From CBFGWV01 sp965652545 (GTDB taxonomy: Bacteria > Pseudomonadota > Gammaproteobacteria > Competibacterales > Competibacteraceae), in NCBI GenBank assembly GCA_965652545.1, contig CBFGWV010000116.1, positions 1 through 13,751 on the forward strand: a stretch of 13,751 nucleotides of DNA, written 5' to 3'. Below the pieces are notes generated by a model that saw nothing but the letters and a program-made list of their open reading frames with translations, ran no database searches and had not been told where the DNA came from. Each line of letters opens with the position of its first letter. Within the stretch, counting starts at the first letter, position 1. This document shows positions 6,506 to 12,611 of the stretch, piece by piece. The translations under genes and the position numbers were made by a program.

Positions 6506-7003
6506 ATGCCCGCAATGATCGAACGGGTCGCCGCCGGCTGGGCGCTGACCGGTGGATTCGGCGCCCTGCTCATTGTCCTGGTCACCAGCCTCAATGTCGG
6601 CGCCTTCATGGTCGATCGCCTCACCCGCCTGGCCGGTGTGCACGTCACCGCCCTGCCGGGCTACGAGGACCTGGTGCGCTTGCTGGTCAGCAGCGTGGCG
6701 TTGATGTTCCTCCCGTATTGCCAACTGCGTGGCGGTCACATTCGGGTCGAACTGCTCGAGCGGACCATGCCGCCGGGTCTGGCCCGGGCACTGGACGCGC
6801 TGTGGCTGGGCGTCACCGTGCTCATGGCCTTGTTTCTCGCCTACTGGATGACCATGGGCCTGCTGGAAACCCGCAGCGACAACGTGCTCTCGCGTGTGTT
6901 GGGTTGGCGCGAGTGGCCGTTCTACCTGCCCGGGGTGGTCTCCATGCTGTTGTGGGCGGCCGTCGCCGCCGCACAGGCTGTCGGGGTGGTGCGCCATGGG
7001 TGA
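6506..7003 (+). CDS. TRAP transporter small permease (DctQ family)
   Basis: This is the small membrane subunit of the TRAP transporter, which partners the large DctM channel in the inner membrane. The 165-residue protein has about four hydrophobic segments (roughly 11-35, 55-72, 97-118 and 137-160) and the DctQ-typical charged loop QLRGGHIRVELL at 73-84, with Glu54 in GYEDLVRLL. I chose the ATG at 6506 because it gives the normal family length and begins just before the first membrane segment, with GAGG at 6491-6494 as a modest ribosome site. The open frame continues far upstream into dctP, but that part encodes arginine/proline-rich shadow sequence. The next ATG (6515) is possible but has worse spacing. 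Its stop overlaps the dctM start by eight bases. Confidence 0.88.
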   Translation: MPAMIERVAAGWALTGGFGALLIVLVTSLNVGAFMVDRLTRLAGVHVTALPGYEDLVRLLVSSVALMFLPYCQLRGGHIRVELLERTMPPGLARALDALWLGVTVLMALFLAYWMTMGLLETRSDNVLSRVLGWREWPFYLPGVVSMLLWAAVAAAQAVGVVRHG

Positions 7004-8381
7004 GCGCGAGCTGGTCGGCATCCTCGGCCTGGCATCGTTGTTCCTGCTGCTGGGGCTGCGCATGCCCATCGGCATGGCCATGGTGGCCGTGGGTATCGGC
7101 GGCAACTACGTCCTCAGTCTGGTGGTGCCCTACCTGCGGTTCGAGCCGTACCTGAAGCAATTCAAGACCTTGCTTTGGGGCACCGTGGCCAACTACGACC
7201 TCTCGGTGGTGCCGCTGTTCGTGCTCATGGGCTTTCTCGCCGCCCACGCGAACCTCAGCCGCGACCTGTTCCAGGGCTTGCGTGCTTTGGTGGGGCGGGT
7301 GCGCGGCGGTGTCGCCATGGCGGCGATTGCCGCCTGTGCGGGTTTCGGCGCGGTGTGCGGCTCGTCCCTGGCCACCGCCTCGACCATGGGGCGGGTGGCC
7401 TTGCCCGAGCTGCAACGCCTCAACTATGCCCCGCGCCTGGCCACCGGCGCGCTGGCGGCCGGCGGTACGCTGGGGATTCTCATCCCCCCGTCGATCGCCC
7501 TGGTGATCTACGCCATCATCGTCGAGGGCTCGATTCTGCAGATGTTCCAGGCGGCGGTGCTGCCCGGTCTGGTCGCGGTGATGTTCTTCATCGCCGTCAT
7601 CGCCATCCAGGTGCGGCTGAATCCGGCCATTGCCCCGGCGGACATCCCCATGCCACCGGCCGAGCGCCGCCAGGCCTATGTGCGCCTGATCCCGGTGCTG
7701 GTCATCTTCGGTGGGCTGATCGCCGGCCTCGGTGCCGGCTTGTTCACGCCGACACCGGCCGCCGCGGTGGGGGTGTTCGTCATCGGGGCCTACGGCTTGA
7801 TACTGCGCCGCTGGGGTGGTGGGTTGACCTGGAGCGGGCTCAAGGCCTCCCTGCTGCAGACGGCGGTGACCAGCGGGATGATTTATTTCATCCTCTTCGG
7901 CGCCGAGGTCCTCAAAACCTTCTTCACCCGTGCCGGCCTGCCCGCGGCGCTGGCCACTTGGGCCGGCAGCAGCGGCATCGACCCCTGGCTGGTGCTCATC
8001 GGCATGCTGGTGATCCTCATCGTGCTGGGCTGCTTCATGGAGTCTTTGTCGATGATCCTGGTTATCGTGCCGTTCTTCTGGCCGGTGTTGCTGGAGCTCA
8101 ACGGCGGCGACTACGTGACGGCCACCTCGGCGGCCTACGGCATGGACCCGGCAAGCCTCAAGCTGTGGTTCGGCATTCTCGCGCTGGTGGTGGTGGAGCT
8201 CGGGTTGATCACGCCGCCGGTGGGGCTGAACGTCTTCATCATCAGCGCCATTTCGCGTGATGTGCCCATGTCAGAGATTTTCCGCGGCGTCATGCCGTTC
8301 TTTGCCGCGGAGATTGTGCGCGTCGGCTTGTTGCTCAGCCTGCCGGGGCTCGTGCTCATCCTGCCGCGGCTGCTCTCGTGA
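6996..8381 (+). CDS. TRAP transporter large permease (DctM family)
   Basis: This is the large inner-membrane channel subunit that carries out ion-coupled solute uptake. The 461-residue protein is hydrophobic throughout, with about a dozen membrane segments. It has the DctM blocks PLFVLMGFLA (73-82), CGSSLATASTMG (121-132) and GGTLGILIPPS (156-166), which belong to the two-fold repeated discontinuous-helix regions of the ion transporter superfamily. The ATG at 6996 lies inside the end of dctQ (ATGGGTGA overlap), the usual translational coupling of these genes. It is slightly longer than many DctM proteins (about 425-440), mainly through a hydrophilic stretch near 210-225 and a longer region near 360-390. 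Its stop codon abuts pobA, so it is cotranscribed with the hydroxylase. Confidence 0.95.
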   Translation: MGERELVGILGLASLFLLLGLRMPIGMAMVAVGIGGNYVLSLVVPYLRFEPYLKQFKTLLWGTVANYDLSVVPLFVLMGFLAAHANLSRDLFQGLRALVGRVRGGVAMAAIAACAGFGAVCGSSLATASTMGRVALPELQRLNYAPRLATGALAAGGTLGILIPPSIALVIYAIIVEGSILQMFQAAVLPGLVAVMFFIAVIAIQVRLNPAIAPADIPMPPAERRQAYVRLIPVLVIFGGLIAGLGAGLFTPTPAAAVGVFVIGAYGLILRRWGGGLTWSGLKASLLQTAVTSGMIYFILFGAEVLKTFFTRAGLPAALATWAGSSGIDPWLVLIGMLVILIVLGCFMESLSMILVIVPFFWPVLLELNGGDYVTATSAAYGMDPASLKLWFGILALVVVELGLITPPVGLNVFIISAISRDVPMSEIFRGVMPFFAAEIVRVGLLLSLPGLVLILPRLLS

Positions 8382-8389
8382 GGCCCGCC

Positions 8390-9556
8390 ATGAACAAAAC
8401 CCAGGTTGCAATCGTCGGTGCCGGCCCCGCCGGCCTGCTGTTGTCGCAACTGCTGGATATCCACGGCATCGATTCGGTGGTTTTGGAGCGCCGCTCGCGC
8501 GCCTATGTGGAAGGCCGCATCCGCGCCGGCGTGCTGGAGCAGGGCACGGTGGACCTGCTGCGCGAGGCCGGAGTGAGCGCGCGCTGCGAGCGCGAAGGGC
8601 TGGTGCACCACGGTATCGAACTCGCCCTCGACGGGGTGCGCCGGCATGTGGACTTGAGCGGTCTCACCGGCGGCAAGGTAGTGACCATCTACGGCCAGAC
8701 TGAGGTTACCAAGGACCTCAACCACGCCCGCGAGGCGCGCGGCGGGCAGGTGCTGTTCGAGGTGTCCGCGGCGATGCCTCACGATGTGCTCGGCCATCAC
8801 CCGTATGTCACGTATACACACCAGGGGGTGTCGCATCGCCTGCACTGCGATGTCATCGTCGGTTGCGACGGTTATCACGGCGTGTGTCGCACGGTCATAC
8901 CGCGGACGGTGCTCAAGACCTATGAGCGCATTTATCCCTACGCCTGGCTGGGCATCCTCGCGCGCTGTCGACCGGCGGCCGATGAGTTGATCTACGCGCG
9001 CAGCCGGCGCGGCTTTGCCTTGTTTTCGATGCGCTCGACGAGCCTGGCGCGCAATTACATTCAGTGTCGCCCGGACGAAGACTTGGAGGCTTGGCCCGAC
9101 CAGCGGGTGTGGGATGAGTTGGATCTGCGCTTGGGGGGTGAGGCTTTGGAGCATGGCGAGGTCATCGACAAGAGCATCACGCAGATGCGTTCGTTCGTGA
9201 CCGAGCCGATGCGCCATGGGCAGTTGTTCCTGGCCGGCGATGCGGCCCATATCGTGCCGCCCACGGGCGCGAAAGGCCTCAACCTCGCGGCCAGCGATGT
9301 GCATTACCTGGTCGAGGGCTTGGTCGAGTTTTACAAGCAAGGTTCGAGCAGCGGGCTGGATCATTACTCGCAGCGTGCGTTGGCGCGGGTGTGGAAGGCG
9401 CAGCGGTTCTCGGCTTGGATGACGGCTTTGTTGCACAACGCCAGCGAAGACCCGCTGTTCGAGGATCGTATCCATTACGCCGAGATGGATTATGTGTTGT
9501 CTTCGGAGGCGGCGCGGACGACCCTGGCGGAGAACTACGTGGGGTTGCCGTACTGA
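8390..9556 (+). CDS. pobA: 4-hydroxybenzoate 3-monooxygenase
   Basis: PobA is the cytoplasmic FAD enzyme that hydroxylates 4-hydroxybenzoate to protocatechuate using NAD(P)H and O2, feeding the pca operon. The 388-residue protein has the FAD dinucleotide fold VAIVGAGPAGLLL (6-18), RIRAGVLEQG (43-52), the DG motif VGCDGYHG (157-164) and GDAAHIVPPTGAKGLNLAAS (283-302). Residues matching the Pseudomonas active site are Tyr202, Ser213, Arg215, Tyr223 and Tyr383 (AENYVGLPY, C-terminal). Arg34 and Tyr39 match Arg33 and Tyr38 of the NADPH-preferring enzyme, so NADPH use is likely. I chose the ATG at 8390. A GTG at 8378 would add four residues and overlap the dctM stop. No PobR-type activator gene lies beside it, which is unusual and suggests control through the TRAP operon promoter. 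Confidence 0.97.
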   Translation: MNKTQVAIVGAGPAGLLLSQLLDIHGIDSVVLERRSRAYVEGRIRAGVLEQGTVDLLREAGVSARCEREGLVHHGIELALDGVRRHVDLSGLTGGKVVTIYGQTEVTKDLNHAREARGGQVLFEVSAAMPHDVLGHHPYVTYTHQGVSHRLHCDVIVGCDGYHGVCRTVIPRTVLKTYERIYPYAWLGILARCRPAADELIYARSRRGFALFSMRSTSLARNYIQCRPDEDLEAWPDQRVWDELDLRLGGEALEHGEVIDKSITQMRSFVTEPMRHGQLFLAGDAAHIVPPTGAKGLNLAASDVHYLVEGLVEFYKQGSSSGLDHYSQRALARVWKAQRFSAWMTALLHNASEDPLFEDRIHYAEMDYVLSSEAARTTLAENYVGLPY

Positions 9557-9630
9557 CGGCATTGGCGGTGGCATGGTTGCCTTTCGCCCATTCGACTGCA
9601 CGCCAAGCGCGTTGTGCTTTCCCTGGGATC

Positions 9631-9667
9631 ACCGGTTTTCAACCGGTAGCGCAAGCGCGGCTTGCGC
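9631..9667. repeat. Two adjacent perfect hairpins
   Basis: ACCGGTT-TTC-AACCGGT (9631-9647) is a 7-bp stem with a 3-base loop. One base later, GCGCAAGC-GCG-GCTTGCGC (9649-9667) is an 8-bp stem with a 3-base loop. Both are perfect. They lie 75-110 bases after the pobA stop. Without T-tracts they look like REP-type or transcript-stabilising structures rather than terminators. Confidence 0.6.
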
Positions 9668-9707
9668 CAGCCACCGGCGGGGTTTGGCGCCCATCCCACG
9701 CCTATTC

Positions 9708-9807
9708 AGTCCGGGTGGGTGTGGATCGGACCCGCTGTGAACACATCCGTGTGCGCTCGACGGCAGCATCCATGCTGCCGACGGTCCGATCCACACCCAC
9801 CCAGACT
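9708..9807. repeat. Long inverted repeat with nested hairpin
   Basis: The outer arms at 9708-9732 and 9783-9807 are 25 bases each and complementary except for one position. Between them lies the perfect hairpin CGGCAGCAT-CC-ATGCTGCCG (9761-9780), and a small ACAC-ATCC-GTGT hairpin is at 9741-9752. The whole 100-base element could fold into a cruciform-like or branched RNA structure. It resembles gammaproteobacterial intergenic repeat elements built on a GCAGCAT palindrome. It is too short to encode a transposase, and I recognise no named family. Confidence 0.65.
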
Positions 9808-9949
9808 GACGAGGCTTACTGTGGTGGGGTGTTGACGTAATAGATGGTTGCTTGAACGGCTTTGGCGAAGCATATACGAAAGCCACTTCTCTGCCTCCTA
9901 CAGTTGATTAGGCGGAGTCGGCTTGAGCCCATAGCAGGTGAATACTGTG

Positions 9950-10204
9950 TTATCCAAGCAGTTTGTCATATTCGGCGTGTGATCCGATCCAGAACCACAA
10001 GACGCCGTCTGGGACTTCGACACCAAGCGCTCGATATTGGCGCCCAACTCGAACGGAACGATATTGTCCCACTTTCTTGAAGTGAAGCGAGGGATGTTGA
10101 GGGTTCTTCTTGAGTAGTTCGTAGTTCTTACGCGCTAATTCTTGAATCTGAGAGGGGAGCGCTTCCAAACCGGTCCAGAATTCAGACGAGGCGAAATGCC
10201 TCAT
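9950..10204 (-). CDS. RelE/ParE-superfamily toxin
   Basis: This 84-residue protein has the small RelE/ParE toxin layout: a helical N-terminal half (to about residue 35), then beta strands with PSLHFKKVG (38-46), YRSVRVGRQYRALGV (48-62) and the C-terminal WFWIGSHAEYDKLL (70-83). His76 and Tyr79 in the HAEYDKL motif occupy the place of conserved C-terminal residues in this superfamily. Members either cut mRNA at the ribosome (RelE-like) or poison gyrase (ParE-like), and I cannot tell which from the sequence. The start codon overlaps the stop of the upstream antitoxin as ATGA, the usual antitoxin-first coupling. Its base composition is lower in GC than the flanking catabolic and transport genes, which suggests separate acquisition. 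Confidence 0.8.
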   Translation of the reverse strand: MRHFASSEFWTGLEALPSQIQELARKNYELLKKNPQHPSLHFKKVGQYRSVRVGRQYRALGVEVPDGVLWFWIGSHAEYDKLLG

Positions 10205-10401
10205 AGTTCTCGACTCCCCCCGCGTTGATGATCTGCAAGTGCTTTTGCTGCAAAAGTGTCAAGCTTACCCGTCATGGCATCGGCCTCAATTTGACGATCC
10301 CATGCATCACCATCAAAATTCATGAACCATTCACGGAATGCGGCAAGTTCCTCTTTTGATAAATGCCGAACTTCGTTTTCAATGGTCTCAACTTTGCCCA
10401 T
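10201..10401 (-). CDS. Putative antitoxin partner of the RelE/ParE-like toxin
   Basis: This 66-residue, acidic, predicted all-helical protein contains the block LSKEELAAFREWFMNFDGDAW (residues 14-34 region) and a C-terminal half resembling the toxin-wrapping tails of small antitoxins (LDTFAAKALADH). I see no clear ribbon-helix-helix or HTH DNA-binding domain, so any autoregulation may depend on the complex with toxin. The ATG at 10401 has GGAGG seven bases upstream (10409-10413). It overlaps the toxin gene by four bases. The call rests on its size, position before a RelE/ParE-like gene and resemblance to short uncharacterised antitoxins found beside such toxins. Confidence 0.7.
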   Translation of the reverse strand: MGKVETIENEVRHLSKEELAAFREWFMNFDGDAWDRQIEADAMTGKLDTFAAKALADHQRGGSREL

Positions 10402-10416
10402 TTTTCTGCCTCCAGA

Positions 10417-10433
10417 TGTCAGTAAGTGTCAGT
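10417..10433 (-). promoter_or_regulatory. Candidate operator of the toxin-antitoxin pair
   Basis: TGTCAGT occurs at 10417-10423 and again at 10427-10433. The two copies are 10 bases apart, one helical turn, immediately upstream of the antitoxin ribosome site. On the coding strand they read ACTGACA-CTT-ACTGACA, overlapping a weak -10-like TACACT. Tandem half-sites at this place suit autorepression by an antitoxin-toxin complex. Not proven. Confidence 0.3.
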
Positions 10434-10509
10434 GTACCTTGTCATGGCCACAACAGGCTAACAGTCGGCTAGGACTTGTCGGACTGTCAACCGAGTCGCT
10501 TTCTTCGCC

Positions 10510-10698
10510 TCAGTATGATGGCGCCAGACCTGCTCGCGGCTGACCGGTATCGCCCACTTGCACGGCATCGGCCAGGCCGTGGACATAGTTGGCGAAGGCT
10601 CAGATCACCACGCCACCGTCGTCACGGACGATCTTCTACATGTCGGTGTATATCTCGGCGGGTTTGTTCTCGTCGAGCTCGGCGCGGGCGACGTTGGC
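10510..10698 (-). pseudogene. Remnant of a peptide-type (family 5) ABC substrate-binding protein, C-terminal part
   Basis: The minus-strand frame from 10698 reads NVARAELDENKPAEIYTDM, stop, KIVRDDGGVVI, stop, AFANYVHGLADAVQVGD and ends in TGA at 10510-10512. Family 5 (oligopeptide/dipeptide) binding proteins commonly carry a block near the C-terminus of the form ARAELD..KR.EMY.EMQ.IVRDDGGVVIPMFANYV. The first stop replaces the usual glutamine (CAG to TAG) and the second lies in the IPMF segment. Only about 60 codons remain of a gene normally over 500 codons. The rest is absent from the window, so this is an old deletion product, not a sequencing frameshift. Confidence 0.75.
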
Positions 10699-10726
10699 AG
10701 ACAACTATGTGGGGCTGTCGAACTGA
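10682..10726 (+). pseudogene. Remnant of the 3' end of a second pobA-like gene
   Basis: Read in frame, this stretch encodes ARATLADNYVGLSN followed by TGA, against ARTTLAENYVGLPY plus TGA at the end of the intact pobA (9512-9556). About 37 of 46 bases agree, and many of the differences are silent or conservative, which is the pattern of protein-coding divergence and not of a recent duplication. Nothing earlier in the gene is recognisable. It abuts the family 5 binding-protein remnant, with a junction near 10685-10698. Confidence 0.6.
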
Positions 10727-10746
10727 CGAGTTCAGCCTGCGTCCAT

Positions 10747-11544
10747 TCAGGCGCCGGCTTCAGCGACGGGGTGGGCAATCGTCTTACCCTTCGCCGCCAC
10801 CCCGTCAACGATGACTTGGCCGATCCCGCGTGAGCACGGCTCTATGCGCGCTTCGACGTGATAGACATCGTGCAACAAAGCGGGGGTGATGACCTCGGGT
10901 GACGGGCCGCAAGCAATCAGCTTGCCGTTGGCAATGACCATGGTCTGATCGCAGAAGCGCAGCGCGTGGTTGAGGTCATGCAAGGCAATCAGTACCACCA
11001 TGCCTCGTGCGCGGGCAAGGCTCTGCGTGTAGGAGAGCACTTCGACCTGCCGCGACAGGTCGAGGGCCGAGGTGGGTTCGTCCATCAGCAGCACATCCGG
11101 CTCGCGCACCAGCGTTTGTGCCAGGCTGGCGAGTTGCCGTTGGCCACCGGAGAGCTCGCCGATGTTCTTGAAGGCGATGTCCGATATGCCGAGCGCGGTC
11201 ATGGTTTCGTCGATGCGCTTGAGATCGTCGTCGCTGACGGACCAGGACGAGCCCTGTTTGCGGGCGAGCAGGATCGACTCGTAGACGGTGAGCACCGCGT
11301 TTGCGGCGGTATCCTGCGGCATATAGCAGATGGCGTTTCTCTGCGCTCTCGCGCCCTCGACATGCACGTACCCCGGTCCTTGCAGCAGCCCGGCTATGCG
11401 CCTGAAGAGCGTCGATTTGCCGGCGGCGTTGGGGCCGATCAATGCCACCACCTCGCCACCCTTGAAGGCGGGCGTCGTCACGCCTTGGACCTGCAGCTTC
11501 TTGCCATAACACGCGCCGAGGTCGTCCAGCCGGATGGCTACCAT
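10747..11544 (-). CDS. ABC importer ATPase, iron-complex type (FecE/FepC family)
   Basis: This is the cytoplasmic ATPase that powers import of a ferric-siderophore, haem or cobalamin-type substrate. The 265-residue protein has Walker A GPNAAGKST (37-45), Q-loop Gln77 (YMPQD), signature LSGGQ (131-135), Walker B VLLMDEP (151-157) with the D-loop SALD after it, and the switch His189 (ALHD). All catalytic elements are present. The start ATG at 11544 overlaps the permease stop by seven bases (ATGGTAG). It is the last gene of a binding protein-permease-ATPase operon. Its stop lies 20 bases from the pobA-like remnant, so the right edge of the scarred strip reaches the very end of this gene. The C-terminal 20 residues are not conserved in the family. 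Confidence 0.94.
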   Translation of the reverse strand: MVAIRLDDLGACYGKKLQVQGVTTPAFKGGEVVALIGPNAAGKSTLFRRIAGLLQGPGYVHVEGARAQRNAICYMPQDTAANAVLTVYESILLARKQGSSWSVSDDDLKRIDETMTALGISDIAFKNIGELSGGQRQLASLAQTLVREPDVLLMDEPTSALDLSRQVEVLSYTQSLARARGMVVLIALHDLNHALRFCDQTMVIANGKLIACGPSPEVITPALLHDVYHVEARIEPCSRGIGQVIVDGVAAKGKTIAHPVAEAGA

Positions 11545-12611
11545 GAGCGTCTCGCGTTGGAGAGAATGAGGGCGATGAAGAAGGGAATTCCCACGAGCGA
11601 CGTCACCACGCCGATCGGGAAAATAGTGCCCGGAATGAGTGACTTGCTCACCACGGAGCTGGCAGAGAGGATGAGCGCCCCAGCCAGCGCGGAAGCAGGC
11701 AGGAAGAAGCGCTGATCCTCGCCGATCAGCATACGTGCGATGTGCGGCCCCACCAGGCCGATGAAGCCGATGGTGCCGACAAAGGCCACGGGGATGGCGG
11801 CTAGCAGGCTCACCAGGATCATTGTCTCCAGCCGCAGTCGTGTGACCTTGACGCCGAAGCTCGCCGCTTTGTTCTCACCCAGTCGAAGCGCCGTCAGCGC
11901 CCAGGCGCGCCGTGCGAACAAGGGTAAGGTAACGGCGAGAACAAACGCGGTAACCGCAAGCTTCGGCCAGGTGGCCTTGGTCAGGCTCCCCATGGTCCAG
12001 AAGACCACCGCTGCCAGCGCCTGTGAGGACGACATGTACTGGACGAGCGACAGCAGTGCGTTGAACGTAAACACCAATGCGATGCCGAGCAGCACGATAG
12101 TCTCGACGGTCACGCCACGCTTGGCGCTCAGCATATGGATCAGTAGCGCCGCCAGCATGGCCATGACGAAGGCATTGAGCGGCACCACATACTCAATTGC
12201 CGCCGGGATGATCACCACGCCGAAGGCCAGTGCAAGCGCCGCGCCGAAGCTCGCCGCGGCCGAGATGCCCAGTGTGAAAGGGCTCGCCAAGGGGTTGTTG
12301 AGAATGGTCTGCATCTGCGCGCCGGCCACGCTCAGTGCCGCGCCGACCACCACAGCCATGAGCGCCACCGGCATGCGGATTTCCCACAACACCACGCGCA
12401 CCTGCTGGCTCACGCTGTCGGGCGCAAACAATGCCCGCACCACCTCGCCGAGGCTGTAACGGGCCGGACCAAGAGCGAGATCGACACACAGGCTCAGGAC
12501 AAGCGCCATGCCCAGTGCGATGAGAATCAGTTGGCGTCGCCAGACCAGGGCGCGGTAGCGTCCGCGCTCCACGCCCGTGCGGGGCACGGCGAGGGCTGCC
12601 GGCTCACTCAT
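11538..12611 (-). CDS. ABC importer permease, iron-complex type (FecCD/BtuC family)
   Basis: This is the inner-membrane channel of the importer, working as a homodimer if it is the only permease gene, as here. The 357-residue protein has about ten membrane helices after a basic cytoplasmic N-terminus. FecCD motifs include IRMPVALMAVVVGAALSVAG (78-97), QTILNNPLASPFTLG (101-115), LGENKAASFGV (244-254) and GTIGFIGLVGPHIAR (279-293). The last is next to the ATPase-coupling loop. The ATG at 12611 overlaps the binding-protein stop by eight bases (ATGAGTGA), and the end overlaps the ATPase start. The common RLPR motif reads RMPV here, a tolerated variant. Substrate cannot be told from this subunit. 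Confidence 0.94.
   Translation of the reverse strand: MSEPAALAVPRTGVERGRYRALVWRRQLILIALGMALVLSLCVDLALGPARYSLGEVVRALFAPDSVSQQVRVVLWEIRMPVALMAVVVGAALSVAGAQMQTILNNPLASPFTLGISAAASFGAALALAFGVVIIPAAIEYVVPLNAFVMAMLAALLIHMLSAKRGVTVETIVLLGIALVFTFNALLSLVQYMSSSQALAAVVFWTMGSLTKATWPKLAVTAFVLAVTLPLFARRAWALTALRLGENKAASFGVKVTRLRLETMILVSLLAAIPVAFVGTIGFIGLVGPHIARMLIGEDQRFFLPASALAGALILSASSVVSKSLIPGTIFPIGVVTSLVGIPFFIALILSNARRSW

Larger units (their letters stand above)
9557..9949. other. Non-coding, hairpin-rich region downstream of pobA
   Basis: No convincing gene lies in these 393 bases. Open frames crossing it are read-through or antisense shadows. It holds two tight hairpins (9631-9667) and a long inverted repeat (9708-9807), described separately. 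From about 9840 the DNA becomes less GC-rich as the toxin-antitoxin segment begins. I see no T-rich intrinsic terminator for pobA or for the toxin gene. Confidence 0.6.
10402..10746. other. Gene-free strip of decayed sequence
   Basis: No intact gene lies between the antitoxin start and the ATPase stop. The strip holds the antitoxin leader, an inverted pair ACAGTC (10461-10466) and GACTGT (10482-10487), then remnants of two unrelated genes in opposite orientations (10510-10698 and 10682-10726). It looks like a scar left by deletions and rearrangements. Confidence 0.65.

Noticed and set aside
5494..6648. Antisense open frame (384 codons) over dctP
   Set aside because: The plus-strand gene has a signal peptide, a ribosome site and family motifs. 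The antisense product resembles nothing and crosses the dctP-dctQ boundary.
8378..8389. GTG start for pobA
   Set aside because: It would add MRPA before the normal PobA N-terminus. The ATG at 8390 matches the family start. The GTG cannot be excluded by sequence alone.
8135..9601. Long antisense open frame (488 codons) over pobA and the end of dctM
   Set aside because: It mirrors well-identified genes on the plus strand, has low-complexity arginine/histidine-rich sequence and no family resemblance. Such frames are common in GC-rich DNA.
9708..9807. Miniature insertion sequence with target duplication
   Set aside because: The arms are inverted and long, but I found no clear short direct duplication outside them and no transposase. 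Left as an inverted repeat of unknown nature.
9391..9840. Plus-strand open frame of 149 codons after pobA
   Set aside because: It is an out-of-frame read of the pobA end continued through hairpin repeats.
10558..10833. Plus-strand open frame of 91 codons as a small gene
   Set aside because: It runs antisense through the binding-protein fossil and into the ATPase gene, and has no ribosome site or recognisable content.
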